Source: Kiritimatiellia bacterium (GTDB taxonomy: Bacteria > Verrucomicrobiota > Kiritimatiellia > SS1-B-03-39 > UBA6053). From it: a stretch of DNA of 60,075 nt. A program made the translations under genes and the position numbers. Each line of letters opens with the position of its first letter. Position 1 is the first letter of the stretch. This document shows positions 52,393-60,075 of this stretch, in pieces. The notes beneath the pieces were generated by a model. That model was not told where the DNA came from and did not search any database. It saw only the letters and a program-made list of their open reading frames with translations. Location: contig JAGYLC010000003.1 of NCBI GenBank assembly GCA_018401235.1, positions 1 through 60,075 of the forward strand, in the 5' to 3' direction.

Positions 52393-53076
52393 TTACAGCG
52401 TGAAGCCGATCGTGGCGAAGACGTCTTCGTCAACTTCAAGCACGTCGTCATCCATTTCCACCACATAGCTGATGCCAATGCTGATGGAGTGGTCGGTTTC
52501 GGGAATTCCGATGTCCGTACCCACGCTCAGGGTGAGGTGGGAGAAACCGGATTCACCTTCGTCGGGATCCACATAACCGAGTTCAGCACCCAGTCCGAGG
52601 GAGATATTCTCTGCCACGTCGACAGAGGTTCCGGCGGAAAGGCCAAGATACAGGGTTTTGTCAATCGCACCGTCAATACCATAGGCGACCAAAAGTCCGA
52701 GTTCAATGCCCTCGATTTCGGTGCCCAGGCTCAGGTAGGGTTCACGGTCCGCGTCGCCTTCCGCACCCGGATACGCGTATTCGGTGTAGCCGATTTCAAC
52801 TCCGACAGGTCCGTCCAAAGGAAGCGGAATGCCGAAGAAATAATCGATTTCGTCGAACTGAGACGAATCGGTGTTGAAGTTGGCCCAGGTGCCGACAGAA
52901 ACGGCACCACCCAGGATTTCGGTATCGAAACCGGGCTGGATGTTTACTTCATCATTGATCGTTCCCCCACGGAAGACATAGGCGGAAGTTACGTCCACGG
53001 CGACCTGTGCGGAAGCAGTGAGGGCAACGGCTGCAAGAGCAGCACTGGTTAAAGCAATGAATTTCTTCACTGTCAT
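52393..53076 (-). CDS. Outer-membrane barrel protein (TorF-like putative porin)
   Basis: A signal peptide (MTVKKFIALTSAALAAVALT-ASAQ) precedes a beta-barrel of about 200 residues. It begins VAVDVTSAYVFRGGTINDEV, the 'tsdYvfRG' start seen in TorF-family putative porins. The alternating hydrophobic strands, acidic loops and terminal phenylalanine-containing strand (ATIGFTL) fit an outer-membrane protein. Members are frequent next to glnK-amtB, as here, suggesting a role in nitrogen-compound uptake (inferred). The ATG at 53076 with an AGAGAG region before it is chosen; the frame extends 20 codons upstream. Followed by a strong terminator. Confidence 0.75.
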   Translation of the reverse strand: MTVKKFIALTSAALAAVALTASAQVAVDVTSAYVFRGGTINDEVNIQPGFDTEILGGAVSVGTWANFNTDSSQFDEIDYFFGIPLPLDGPVGVEIGYTEYAYPGAEGDADREPYLSLGTEIEGIELGLLVAYGIDGAIDKTLYLGLSAGTSVDVAENISLGLGAELGYVDPDEGESGFSHLTLSVGTDIGIPETDHSISIGISYVVEMDDDVLEVDEDVFATIGFTL

Positions 53077-53229
53077 GGTATTCTCTCTCTTTTTTGGTTT
53101 TCGTTCAATGACCCCACCCTTGTTGGCGGCGGCCATGTGTAGATTTTATGTTAGGACTAAGTTATATAATGATTAGAGTATAAAATTTGTAAAGGTTGTT
53201 TTTAGGGAAAAACGATAGAAAATAAAATG

Positions 53230-53571
53230 CTATCCAACAGCCTCTTCCCCTTTTTCACCGGTGCGGATGCGGATACAATCTGACATTTCCATCACGAAGA
53301 TTTTTCCATCCCCGATCTTACCTGTCCGGGCGCCCGATATAATCGCATCAATGGTGGTTTGAACATAAGGTTCGGTCACCGCAATTTCGACACGTATTTT
53401 CTTCAGCAGGTTTACCTCAATACCTGCCCCCCGATAGGTTTCATGATAGCCCATCTGCTGACCACAGCCCAGGGCGGTGGTGACGGACATTTTGACCACT
53501 TCTTTTTCAAACAACGCTTGCTTCACCGCGTTGAGTCGGTGGGGTTGAATATAGGCAATGATTAATTTCAT
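53230..53571 (-). CDS. glnK: P-II nitrogen regulatory protein (GlnK/GlnB family)
   Basis: A trimeric sensor of 2-oxoglutarate and ATP/ADP that gates AmtB. The fold is clear: MKLIIAYIQPHRLNAVKQAL at the start, and the ATP-binding end RTGKIGDGKIFVMEMSDCIR. The T-loop reads GCGQQMGYHETYRGAGIEVN where E. coli has ...HTELYRGAEYMVD, so the uridylylated Tyr51 is replaced by Ile. Control by uridylylation at that site is therefore not expected. It lies 37 bases after amtB on the same strand. Confidence 0.93.
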   Translation of the reverse strand: MKLIIAYIQPHRLNAVKQALFEKEVVKMSVTTALGCGQQMGYHETYRGAGIEVNLLKKIRVEIAVTEPYVQTTIDAIISGARTGKIGDGKIFVMEMSDCIRIRTGEKGEEAVG

Positions 53572-53608
53572 GGGTGAGCGTGCAAATCGGTTTTCAGGTG
53601 TGGGTGAA

Positions 53609-54946
53609 TTACTGGGTTAAAAAGATCTGAAAGCCATTATAGGCCTCCATACCATGTTCCCCTATATCGAGTCCGATGAGTTCTTCTTCTTCGCTCACTC
53701 GGATTCCAATGGTGATCTTCAGGAGGAAAAAAATCAGCATCGCACAACTAAAGGAAGTGATTCCATAGGCGACAACCCCCAAAAGCTGAATAGCAAATGA
53801 GGCCTGATCGGGTGCGAAAACCCCCACCGCCAGCGTGCCCCATATTCCGCAAAGTAAATGCACCGACAAGGCCCCCACCGGATCATCCAATCGCAGTCTG
53901 TCAAACAACGGCACTCCAAAGATAACAATTACGCCGCTGACCATTCCGATCACGATCGAACTGGACACGCTGACGAGATCCGCCGATGCAGTCACTCCCA
54001 CCAGTCCGGCCAAGGCCCCGTTCAACGCCATGGTTAAATCCGGCTTACGCGAGAGCAACCACGACATCAGAATGGCGGTCATCATCGGCTGCCGCCGACA
54101 TGGAGGTCGTCTGGCGCCAGCACCGACCGCTTCCGAGGTTGACACTCCTTGCGATCCACCGTTGAATCCGTACCAACCGAACCACAACAGGAACACCCCA
54201 ATGGCCGCCAGCGGCAGGCTATGTCCCATAATCGGTTTCAAACTGCCGCCTACATATTTTCCAATCCTCGGCCCCAACAGGATCACCCCGGCCAGCGCGG
54301 CCCATCCCCCCACCGAATGCACCAAAGTGGAGCCTGCGAAATCATGAAACCCCCGGTCATGCAGCCAACCGAATCCCCATTTCCACGAACCCAGCCAGGG
54401 ATAAACGAACCCCACAAAGATCAAGGAAAACAACAGAAAGCTACTCAACTTGATTCGTTCGGCGACGGCCCCCGAAACAATGGTGGCCGCCGTCGCCGCG
54501 AACATAGCCTGAAACAGAAAATCCGTCCAAAAGGTGTAGTTTCCTCCCGCATAGGTCACCGGATCATAGTCCGCAGGGGGTTCTATGCCCCACCCCGCAA
54601 ATCCGAACCATTCGTTTCCGGCCGCCCCCGCCTCGGCTACCACGGTCGCATCCTGACCGTCAATAAACCCTGGGTACATCAAGTTGAATCCGCACAAGGA
54701 AAACGTCAGCAGGCCAATTGCCAGTACTCCGGTATTTTTAAACAAGATGTTCACGGTGTTTTTGGAACGGGTTAATCCGGACTCGAGGGTGGCAAAGCCC
54801 AAATGCATGATAAAGACCAAAATGATCGATACCAACATCCAAGTGTTGTTCGCCTTCAAGTTTAATTCCGCCAAGGTCACATCAGCGGCGTAGCCCTGCG
54901 TGGAGGAGAGGGCCAGTATGAGGGCTGGAAATAAGAAGGGCTTCAT
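53609..54946 (-). CDS. amtB: Ammonium transporter AmtB, with a scrambled ten-residue stretch
   Basis: An ammonium channel: signal sequence, then 11 helices. The pore histidines are in STLVHSVGGWAALAGVILLG and GALSVHLLCGIWGTLAVGVF. Between GFNGGSQGVSTSEAVG and MMTAILMSWL the frame reads AGARRPPCRRQP. Neighbouring frames read VLA and then QTTSMSAAA, which match the expected 'avltnTsmsAAAG' of helix 7. So two or three compensating indels within about 40 bases disturb the pore segment, while the ends stay in register. The rest is normal (445 residues). A functional channel is doubtful unless this is a sequence error. glnK follows. Confidence 0.9.
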   Translation of the reverse strand: MKPFLFPALILALSSTQGYAADVTLAELNLKANNTWMLVSIILVFIMHLGFATLESGLTRSKNTVNILFKNTGVLAIGLLTFSLCGFNLMYPGFIDGQDATVVAEAGAAGNEWFGFAGWGIEPPADYDPVTYAGGNYTFWTDFLFQAMFAATAATIVSGAVAERIKLSSFLLFSLIFVGFVYPWLGSWKWGFGWLHDRGFHDFAGSTLVHSVGGWAALAGVILLGPRIGKYVGGSLKPIMGHSLPLAAIGVFLLWFGWYGFNGGSQGVSTSEAVGAGARRPPCRRQPMMTAILMSWLLSRKPDLTMALNGALAGLVGVTASADLVSVSSSIVIGMVSGVIVIFGVPLFDRLRLDDPVGALSVHLLCGIWGTLAVGVFAPDQASFAIQLLGVVAYGITSFSCAMLIFFLLKITIGIRVSEEEELIGLDIGEHGMEAYNGFQIFLTQ

Positions 54947-55308
54947 GTATGGGGATTCGTGTTCGTTTGTATAAGGTACGGTTTTTTATCCGCATTAGTG
55001 GGTAGTGAACAAACAGCAAAAAAAATGCCAACTTTCATATTTTGCGGAAATTAATAATAAACAGACATGATTTCCATCAAAATCATCCATGAATCCAATT
55101 TACGTACGGGAGCAGATCCACACATTTGACCACATTATTGTTGTTTATAAAATTATAAAATACAATATTGTTTTATTTATATTCAGGAACCTGCGAACGG
55201 ATCGCTTCTTATCTTCCACCCCTTGTCCGACAAAGCCATCCGGTGGTAAAAAATTTTCATGTATTCTGTTCGGTTGCGGTTGAAATCCGCGTTAGGTACT
55301 GGAAGTCC
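54947..55308. other. AT-rich spacer between amtB and the PrsW gene
   Basis: No gene seen. It carries the amtB start region on the minus strand (an ATAAGG/TTATAC box about 30 bases before the ATG is the best -10 candidate) and an AT-rich tract (55140-55185). A TAATAAACAGACATG fragment recalls the TGATCATAAACAGACAT module of the fold-back arms. I see no sigma-54 site. Confidence 0.45.
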
Positions 55309-56337
55309 ATGAAAAATATTCTCCATTACTTTTACGATCACTCTTACTCCGTTAGAGGCATCGGATGGGGGTGTATGTGGCTCCTGGGCTTCGGGTTGCT
55401 TTTCATCTCTCTTTCCTCTCTGCTGGCACAGGTCTTTTTTCCCTCCGGAACTCCGTCTGCGGGCACCACATATATCTATATCCTGTGTCTGTCCCTGTTT
55501 GCGGGGGTTATTTGGACGAGACTTCTGCTTAGCCTGTTTCCCGGACGCCTACACTGGCGGGTGGGGATCATTGCGGCGGGTGCGTTGGTGCTGGGATGGT
55601 TGTCTACCGTTCCCACCCTCGCCTCCATGCGCTGGCTGGACACCCGATTTGACTTACATGAAGGACACGATTTTCTATCCGCATTCCGGTATCATCTGCT
55701 TTCGGTGGGACTCCGGGAGGAACTTTGTAAACTGCTCCTCTTCACTCCCATGTTGATTCTGGTGCTCCGCAAAAATCGTGACCTGGAGGCCTTGATCTTG
55801 GGGGGGCTGGTGGGGCTGGGCTTTGCTATTGAGGAAAATATCACCTATTACATCCTCTATCAGCACTCGGGCGTGGCGGTCAGCCGCTTTGTGAGTGCGA
55901 ACCTCCTTCACGTCACCCTCACCGGTGTAACTGCATTGGCCCTCGCCCGCGTGCTACGTGATCCGAAGACGTGGTGGCTGGACTCGCTGCAAACCCTGAT
56001 GTACGCCGTTGCTCTCCACGGCATCTACAATGCCCTGCTCTCCCAGCCAGTCCCGGGCTTCGGGGAGATGTCCTATTTTTCGGGCGCGGCTCTGGCCGGG
56101 TGCGCCTATCTATTTTTCAGGGAAGCACATACCCTCTCCCCTCTCCCTCAAAAGGGGATATCTCGTACCGCACTGTTTTGCTGGGGTTTTTGCCTGTTAT
56201 GTCTGCTCGAACTTCTGCTCGCCACCTTCACCCTGCCTTTCGATCTCGCATTGTACCTTATCGGTCAATCCGCGTTGGCCGGCGTCTTCACGGGATATAT
56301 TTTTGTGCATCAGGTCCGTGAACCTCTGGCTCCATAG
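55309..56337 (+). CDS. PrsW-family intramembrane metalloprotease
   Basis: A multi-pass membrane protein (342 residues) with the PrsW motifs: VGLREELCKLLLFTPMLILV (Glu-Glu), GLVGLGFAIEENITYYILYQ (the E-E-N motif), HVTLTGVTALALARVL and AVALHGIYNALLSQ (conserved histidines). PrsW-type proteases cut membrane proteins such as anti-sigma factors; this one's target is unknown. The ATG at 55309 (MKNILHYFYDHSYSVRGIGW) is chosen. The frame extends 47 codons into AT-rich spacer without homology. Confidence 0.85.
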   Translation: MKNILHYFYDHSYSVRGIGWGCMWLLGFGLLFISLSSLLAQVFFPSGTPSAGTTYIYILCLSLFAGVIWTRLLLSLFPGRLHWRVGIIAAGALVLGWLSTVPTLASMRWLDTRFDLHEGHDFLSAFRYHLLSVGLREELCKLLLFTPMLILVLRKNRDLEALILGGLVGLGFAIEENITYYILYQHSGVAVSRFVSANLLHVTLTGVTALALARVLRDPKTWWLDSLQTLMYAVALHGIYNALLSQPVPGFGEMSYFSGAALAGCAYLFFREAHTLSPLPQKGISRTALFCWGFCLLCLLELLLATFTLPFDLALYLIGQSALAGVFTGYIFVHQVREPLAP

Positions 56338-56341
56338 ACTT

Positions 56342-56839
56342 CTATAATTTTAACCGCAAGAGCAGACCATAATCCAAATCGCCGATTCGGATATCGCTAA
56401 GGTTGGAAAAGCTTGAAAACGGATAGAAGGCGTGAGCGCCAATTTGGATTCGTTGCGAAATCGGAAAATTCAGGCCCAACTGAACCTGATAATAGACACT
56501 TACCCAATCGGTTTCATCCCCGGTGTCGACATAATCAATCAATGCCGATACGCCCGCCTCCCAAATTCCATCCGTGGCAAGCAGCGTCACTTCAGGCGTA
56601 ATCACACTGTCGGCCTCGCCGGCACCACTCAACCCGGACGCATAGCTGGCTCCGAGCCGCCAGGCCCCCATTCCCTCGTAAAAATCGACATAAAGTCCAT
56701 AGGAGATGTCATTTTTCCCATACGGCCGCTCGTCAAAATTCTTGCCGCGGTCATCGTATTGCTTCACCAGCCCGGTTACCATGGGTTGCGCAAATAAGGG
56801 CGAAATTATACAAAGACAAAGGATTATACAGCATTTCAT
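56342..56839 (-). CDS. Small outer-membrane beta-barrel protein
   Basis: A 165-residue protein with a signal peptide (MKCCIILCLCIISPLFAQ, with an unusual run of Cys) and alternating amphipathic strands rich in Tyr and Gly (NDISYGLYVDFYEGMGAWRL; EAGVSALIDYVDTG; ending RIGDLDYGLLLRLKL). Likely an 8-stranded outer-membrane barrel; family not recognised. It converges on the PrsW gene with four bases between stops and is divergent from lptD. Confidence 0.6.
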   Translation of the reverse strand: MKCCIILCLCIISPLFAQPMVTGLVKQYDDRGKNFDERPYGKNDISYGLYVDFYEGMGAWRLGASYASGLSGAGEADSVITPEVTLLATDGIWEAGVSALIDYVDTGDETDWVSVYYQVQLGLNFPISQRIQIGAHAFYPFSSFSNLSDIRIGDLDYGLLLRLKL

Positions 56840-56974
56840 AGGTCATTCCATAGGGTGAAAGAACCTCCTTCATGACAAAGCTGCTCCGAATAGCAAGCGA
56901 GAAGCAACATTCCAGGCTTGCAATCCTGTTTTGAATACGATGAATCGTTATTGTCAGCTCACTTCTCTTTTTTT

Positions 56975-59194
56975 ATGAAAAAATTACTCATCTCTCTATC
57001 CCTTGTGTTCCTTCACTGGCTCTCGTTGAGCAACGGGTTGGCGCAGCAACAGTCGGATTTGAATGTTGAAGCCGATCAACTCGATTTCGAAAACGAAGCG
57101 AACAGGGTCACCGCCCGAGGCAATGTTCTGCTTCGCAAAGGGGCGCAAAGCCTCCGCGCGGACGTGGTTACTTACAACACCGTGACCGAGCAGGCCTTCG
57201 CCAGGGGCAATGTGGTATTCACCAATCAGGACCAGATATGGAGGGGCGATACCCTTCAATACAACTTTATCACTGGTAAGGGAAGTTTCCCGGATCTGGA
57301 AATGAAATCGGGTCCCTTCACCCTCAACGCCGATTCCGTGGACCGAATGAGCCCGGTCCAAACCCAATTGCAGGGTGTAACCGTTACCACCTGTCCTGTT
57401 ACGGTGGATCCCGAATTTTTGATTTCTGCATCCAAAGTGGATGTGTATGACGAGTCGATTTTTGTGATGCGTAATCCGGTCTTCCACCTCCACGGCATCC
57501 CTTTTTTCTATTTACCCCGTTTGACCCTGGATCAGGAGCGCCAACCTACAAATATTGATGTGATTCCAGGTTACGGATCCCGCGATGGCTTCAGCCTGTT
57601 AACCTCCTATAACCGCTACCCCTCCGATGGCTACCGCACCAAAACCCATCTGGATTACCGCTCCGAACGCGGTCCCGCGCTGGGGCAGGATTTCTTTTGG
57701 TACGAACCCGGAAATCACCATCAAAACCTCACCTCACTCAAATTGTACGGCATGATGGATGACGCACCCTACCGGGATGAGAAACAGAAGACCCGTCTAA
57801 ACGAACAGGGAATCGAAGTTGAAGAGGAGCGGTACCGAATCCAGGTCCGGCATCGCCAGCAGATTACCCCCACCGACACCCTGTGGGCTAACGCCTCCTA
57901 TTTAAGCGATGCCAAAGTTGTGGAGGAGTTTTTCAGAGACGATTTCCGGCAGGAACCGACTCCGGAAAACCGACTGGTCTACAGTTCCTATGGAGATGGC
58001 TGGAATGCGAATATTGAACTGAACCGTCAGTTGAACGATGATATGTTCAATTCTGTAAACCGACTTCCGGAGGCAAGCTTCAATATGCCGCTTCGACAAT
58101 TGGAAAACATCGATCTTCTCTATGCGGGATCTACCCAGGCAGGATTCCTGGAACGGAGCTACTCATCGTTTGACCGCGGTCAGGGAAATGAAAAATACGA
58201 CAGCCTGCGGGTCCACACGGACCACATGCTGTTCTACCCCACCCGGCATTTCGGCTGGCTGAACGTGATTCCCAGAGCCGGGGGGCGGGCAACCTACTAT
58301 GGGAACACCCGCGAAACCCAAACCCGGATCGTGCCGGTTTCCACCACCGACGAAAACAATATCATCACCACCACCTTCAAAGAGGAAACCTTTGAAACCT
58401 CCGAATCGGCCGATATTCGGATTCTGCCCGAATTGGGACTGGAAACCTCCTTCAAGGCCTTCGGGATTGTACATGACCAACCCACCGGCCTCGGACGCGG
58501 TCTTCGACACGTGGTGGAACCCTTTACCAACTACACCTTCATCCCCGAACCCGATCTCACTCCGGACAAGATCTATCAATTTGACGAAATTGACCGCTTG
58601 GGTGAGCAACATAATATGGCATTTGGTGTGCGCAATAAATGGCAAACCCGCAGAACCCGAACAGATGGAAGCTCCTATATTCATGACATGGTCAATGTGG
58701 CCGTGAGTTCAAACTACGATCTGCGCTCCGAAGCCGATCCCAACCTGGGCAATATTCGGGTGGATACAGAACTGCGTTTGGTGGATTGGGCTCGCGCCCG
58801 GGTCGATTTTCAGTACGACACGGATGAGGGTGAGATCAATACCGTGGATACCCACCTTCGGTTTGAAGATCCACAAAGCAGAAGCTGGATCAGCCTTGAT
58901 CAACGCTTCCGGGTAGACAACACCCATACCATGCAACTGACCTATCGACTGAACCCCCGCGGCAAACTGGGATTTGAAGGGTATACCCGGTACGAACTGG
59001 AAAACGACGGGTTTGAGGAACAAGATGTCATGTTCACGTACCAAACCGACTGTGTCGGCTACGGAATCGGAGGTAGATGGATAAAAGGCGACACCTTCCA
59101 GGATGGCACCCGCGATGACGACGACTACGAAATCTGGTTTCAAATCTGGTTAACCGCCTTTCCCCGGGCTATTTTGGGTAGCAGAGGACGATAA
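56975..59194 (+). CDS. lptD: LPS-assembly protein LptD
   Basis: The outer-membrane barrel that inserts lipopolysaccharide. A signal peptide (MKKLLISLSLVFLHWLSLSN-GLAQQ) leads into the OstA/jellyroll domain (LNVEADQLDFENEANRVTAR, GNVLLRKGAQSLRADVVTYN, GNVVFTNQDQIWRGDTLQYN). The barrel domain follows from about residue 200 (FYLPRLTLDQERQPTNIDVI-PGYGSRDG) to the final strands (YGIGGRWIKGD). Two jellyroll-to-barrel cysteines, TTCPVTVDPEF and TDCVGYGIGG, may form the stabilising disulfide. The ATG at 56975 begins the signal peptide. Its stop overlaps gspG (TAATG). Confidence 0.9.
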   Translation: MKKLLISLSLVFLHWLSLSNGLAQQQSDLNVEADQLDFENEANRVTARGNVLLRKGAQSLRADVVTYNTVTEQAFARGNVVFTNQDQIWRGDTLQYNFITGKGSFPDLEMKSGPFTLNADSVDRMSPVQTQLQGVTVTTCPVTVDPEFLISASKVDVYDESIFVMRNPVFHLHGIPFFYLPRLTLDQERQPTNIDVIPGYGSRDGFSLLTSYNRYPSDGYRTKTHLDYRSERGPALGQDFFWYEPGNHHQNLTSLKLYGMMDDAPYRDEKQKTRLNEQGIEVEEERYRIQVRHRQQITPTDTLWANASYLSDAKVVEEFFRDDFRQEPTPENRLVYSSYGDGWNANIELNRQLNDDMFNSVNRLPEASFNMPLRQLENIDLLYAGSTQAGFLERSYSSFDRGQGNEKYDSLRVHTDHMLFYPTRHFGWLNVIPRAGGRATYYGNTRETQTRIVPVSTTDENNIITTTFKEETFETSESADIRILPELGLETSFKAFGIVHDQPTGLGRGLRHVVEPFTNYTFIPEPDLTPDKIYQFDEIDRLGEQHNMAFGVRNKWQTRRTRTDGSSYIHDMVNVAVSSNYDLRSEADPNLGNIRVDTELRLVDWARARVDFQYDTDEGEINTVDTHLRFEDPQSRSWISLDQRFRVDNTHTMQLTYRLNPRGKLGFEGYTRYELENDGFEEQDVMFTYQTDCVGYGIGGRWIKGDTFQDGTRDDDDYEIWFQIWLTAFPRAILGSRGR

Positions 59195-59628
59195 TGAAAA
59201 ATACACACACACATGGATTCTCCCTGATCGAAGTCTTGGTCGCCCTGGTTATCATTGCCATTATGGGCTCGGTAGTGGCCCTGAATTTGGTGGGAACCAC
59301 CGACGAGGCTAAAATCACCAGCACCCGGGCCGAAGTTAACACCCTGGCCAGCGCCCTCACCCTCTATCAATCCCAGCAAGGTACTCTTCCCACCCAACAA
59401 CAGGGCTTGGAAGCACTGGTACGGAAACCCGCAACGCCTCCTATCCCGCCCCGATATCCCCAGGGCGGCTATTTGGTCAGTCGCGAAGTCCCCACGGATG
59501 CCTGGGGCCGACCCTATGTGTACCTAGTCCCGGGACGTGAAAATGAACCCTTCGAGATCATCAGCTATGGTGCCGACGGGCTGGAGGGAGGTACCGGACC
59601 CAATGCGGATATCAGCAGCGCGGACTAA
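59194..59628 (+). CDS. gspG: Type II secretion major pseudopilin GspG
   Basis: The main subunit of the secretion pseudopilus. The prepilin cleavage motif and helix are GFSLIEVLVALVIIAIMGSV (Gly-Phe with Glu+5). The domain then shows the GspG landmarks QGTLPTQQQGLEALVRKPAT, YLVSREVPTDAWGRPYVYLV and DGLEGGTGPNADISS, the calcium-site loop. 144 residues. The start overlaps the lptD stop. Other gsp genes are not in the window. Context: lptD-gspG and a second pseudopilin form an apparent operon. Confidence 0.93.
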   Translation: MKNTHTHGFSLIEVLVALVIIAIMGSVVALNLVGTTDEAKITSTRAEVNTLASALTLYQSQQGTLPTQQQGLEALVRKPATPPIPPRYPQGGYLVSREVPTDAWGRPYVYLVPGRENEPFEIISYGADGLEGGTGPNADISSAD

Positions 59629-59845
59629 AAAAGGGTTTACCCTCGTTGAGGTTCTGATCGCCCTGTTGATCATCGCCATTCTGGCCGCCCTCATGGGCAG
59701 GATTCTACAGGGTTCCCTGCTCAGCCACCAAACACAAAAGCGGGCGCAGACAACGTACGGGGAAAACCGGAACGAACTGAATCTTCAATTTGCCGGAGAA
59801 CGGGAAGAAGAACCGATTCTCATCCTTGAAGAACGGATTCCTTAA
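59603..59845 (+). CDS. Prepilin-type minor pseudopilin, short
   Basis: Begins MRISAARTKKGFTLVEVLIA then LLIIAILAALMGRILQGSLL, a clear prepilin leader and helix (cleavage at Gly-Phe, Glu+5). Only 80 residues in total; the charged tail ends EEEPILILEERIP. Minor pseudopilins GspH/I are usually 110-150 residues, so this may be short or truncated just before the repeat that follows at 59909. The ATG at 59603 lies inside the end of gspG. Confidence 0.7.
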   Translation: MRISAARTKKGFTLVEVLIALLIIAILAALMGRILQGSLLSHQTQKRAQTTYGENRNELNLQFAGEREEEPILILEERIP

Positions 59846-59908
59846 GCTAACTCTCGAAACCAACTTCGTCGGGCTGGCAACATGGAGTGACGGCGCCCCC
59901 GCCGTCTT

Positions 59909-60075
59909 CCAGACCTCAGTTTAAACGGCAAAATAGCGGAGGGGCATCGCAGATTCAAATGCTATTCATCAACCAGCAAGTGTCCGCGAAGTCCGTGCCG
60001 TCCGCGGTTGTTTTTTTATTTGCTTGGGATTTTATCAACCACGGACGGCGCGGACCCCACGGACCCATGCGGAAG
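59909..60075. repeat. Fold-back element, left arm, running off the window (copy 3)
   Basis: CCAGACCTCAGTTT at 59909-59922 begins a stretch that is the reverse complement of 7376-7541 with only a handful of mismatches and one or two indels over about 166 bases (including ATCGCAGATTCAAATGC, then GTGTCCGCGAAGTCCGTGCC, GTCCGCGGTTGTTTTTTTAT and ACGGACGGCGCGGACCCCAC). It is cut off by the window end. The preceding GACGGCGCCCCCGCCGTC is a small hairpin. Confidence 0.85.

Overview
The window looks like the chromosome of a Gram-negative bacterium of the Verrucomicrobiota, probably in or near the Opitutae. The clues are an Akkermansia-type pilus assembly locus (PilM, an Amuc_1100-like protein, a small protein with a DPFWP motif), an LptD outer-membrane assembly protein, a PEP-CTERM-type CAAX protease homologue, a TonB receptor, and an integron-type integrase. 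The placement is inferred from gene content; no rRNA or tRNA gene was seen.

Layout. 0-7 kb: the 3' end of hrpB, a CPBP protease, a broken pilM-N-O-P-Q locus on the minus strand, agmatine deiminase and a Cys/Met-metabolism PLP enzyme. 7-16 kb (accessory): fold-back repeats, gene remnants, a DUF2071 protein, hflK-hflC, a serine hydrolase, a RelE/HigB-Xre toxin-antitoxin pair, an orphan gene and an integron integrase split by a -1 frameshift, then about 1.4 kb of repeats. 16.7-25 kb (housekeeping): ffh-proB-proA, a PPi-type phosphofructokinase, infC-thrS and an LpxL-like acyltransferase. 25-27.8 kb: decayed membrane genes, a VanZ pseudogene, a frameshifted NTF2-like gene and DUF2062. 27.9-35 kb: a five-gene minus-strand operon (MutT-like, glycerate kinase, zinc-ribbon protein, NUDIX, lipoate ligase), pyruvate kinase and queA. 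35-45 kb: a TonB receptor with a clear promoter/operator, GNAT, and gltB-gltD. 45-50 kb: two divergent cation/proton antiporters, each ending in a PTS EIIA-like domain. 50-60 kb: a thermonuclease-like protein, tgt, a porin-glnK-amtB nitrogen cluster, PrsW, lptD, gspG and a second pseudopilin.

How genes work together. Nitrogen assimilation is well represented (amtB, glnK, porin, gltBD), and proline synthesis (proBA) sits behind the signal recognition particle gene ffh. Two queuosine genes (queA, tgt) lie at separate loci. PPi-phosphofructokinase, glycerate kinase and pyruvate kinase belong to lower glycolysis and its entry points.

Most striking is genome erosion next to repeats. Many intergenic regions hold nested inverted repeats built from shared modules, several of which begin CCAGACCTCAGTTT. 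Between and beside them are remnants of a secretin, a TPR protein, a TolC-like protein, VanZ, a PAS domain and a sialate O-acetylesterase, plus frameshifts in pilM, lpxL-like, NTF2-like and intI, and a scrambled stretch in amtB. Large essential genes (gltB, thrS, ffh, lptD) read intact, so general sequencing error is an incomplete explanation, though it cannot be excluded at single sites.
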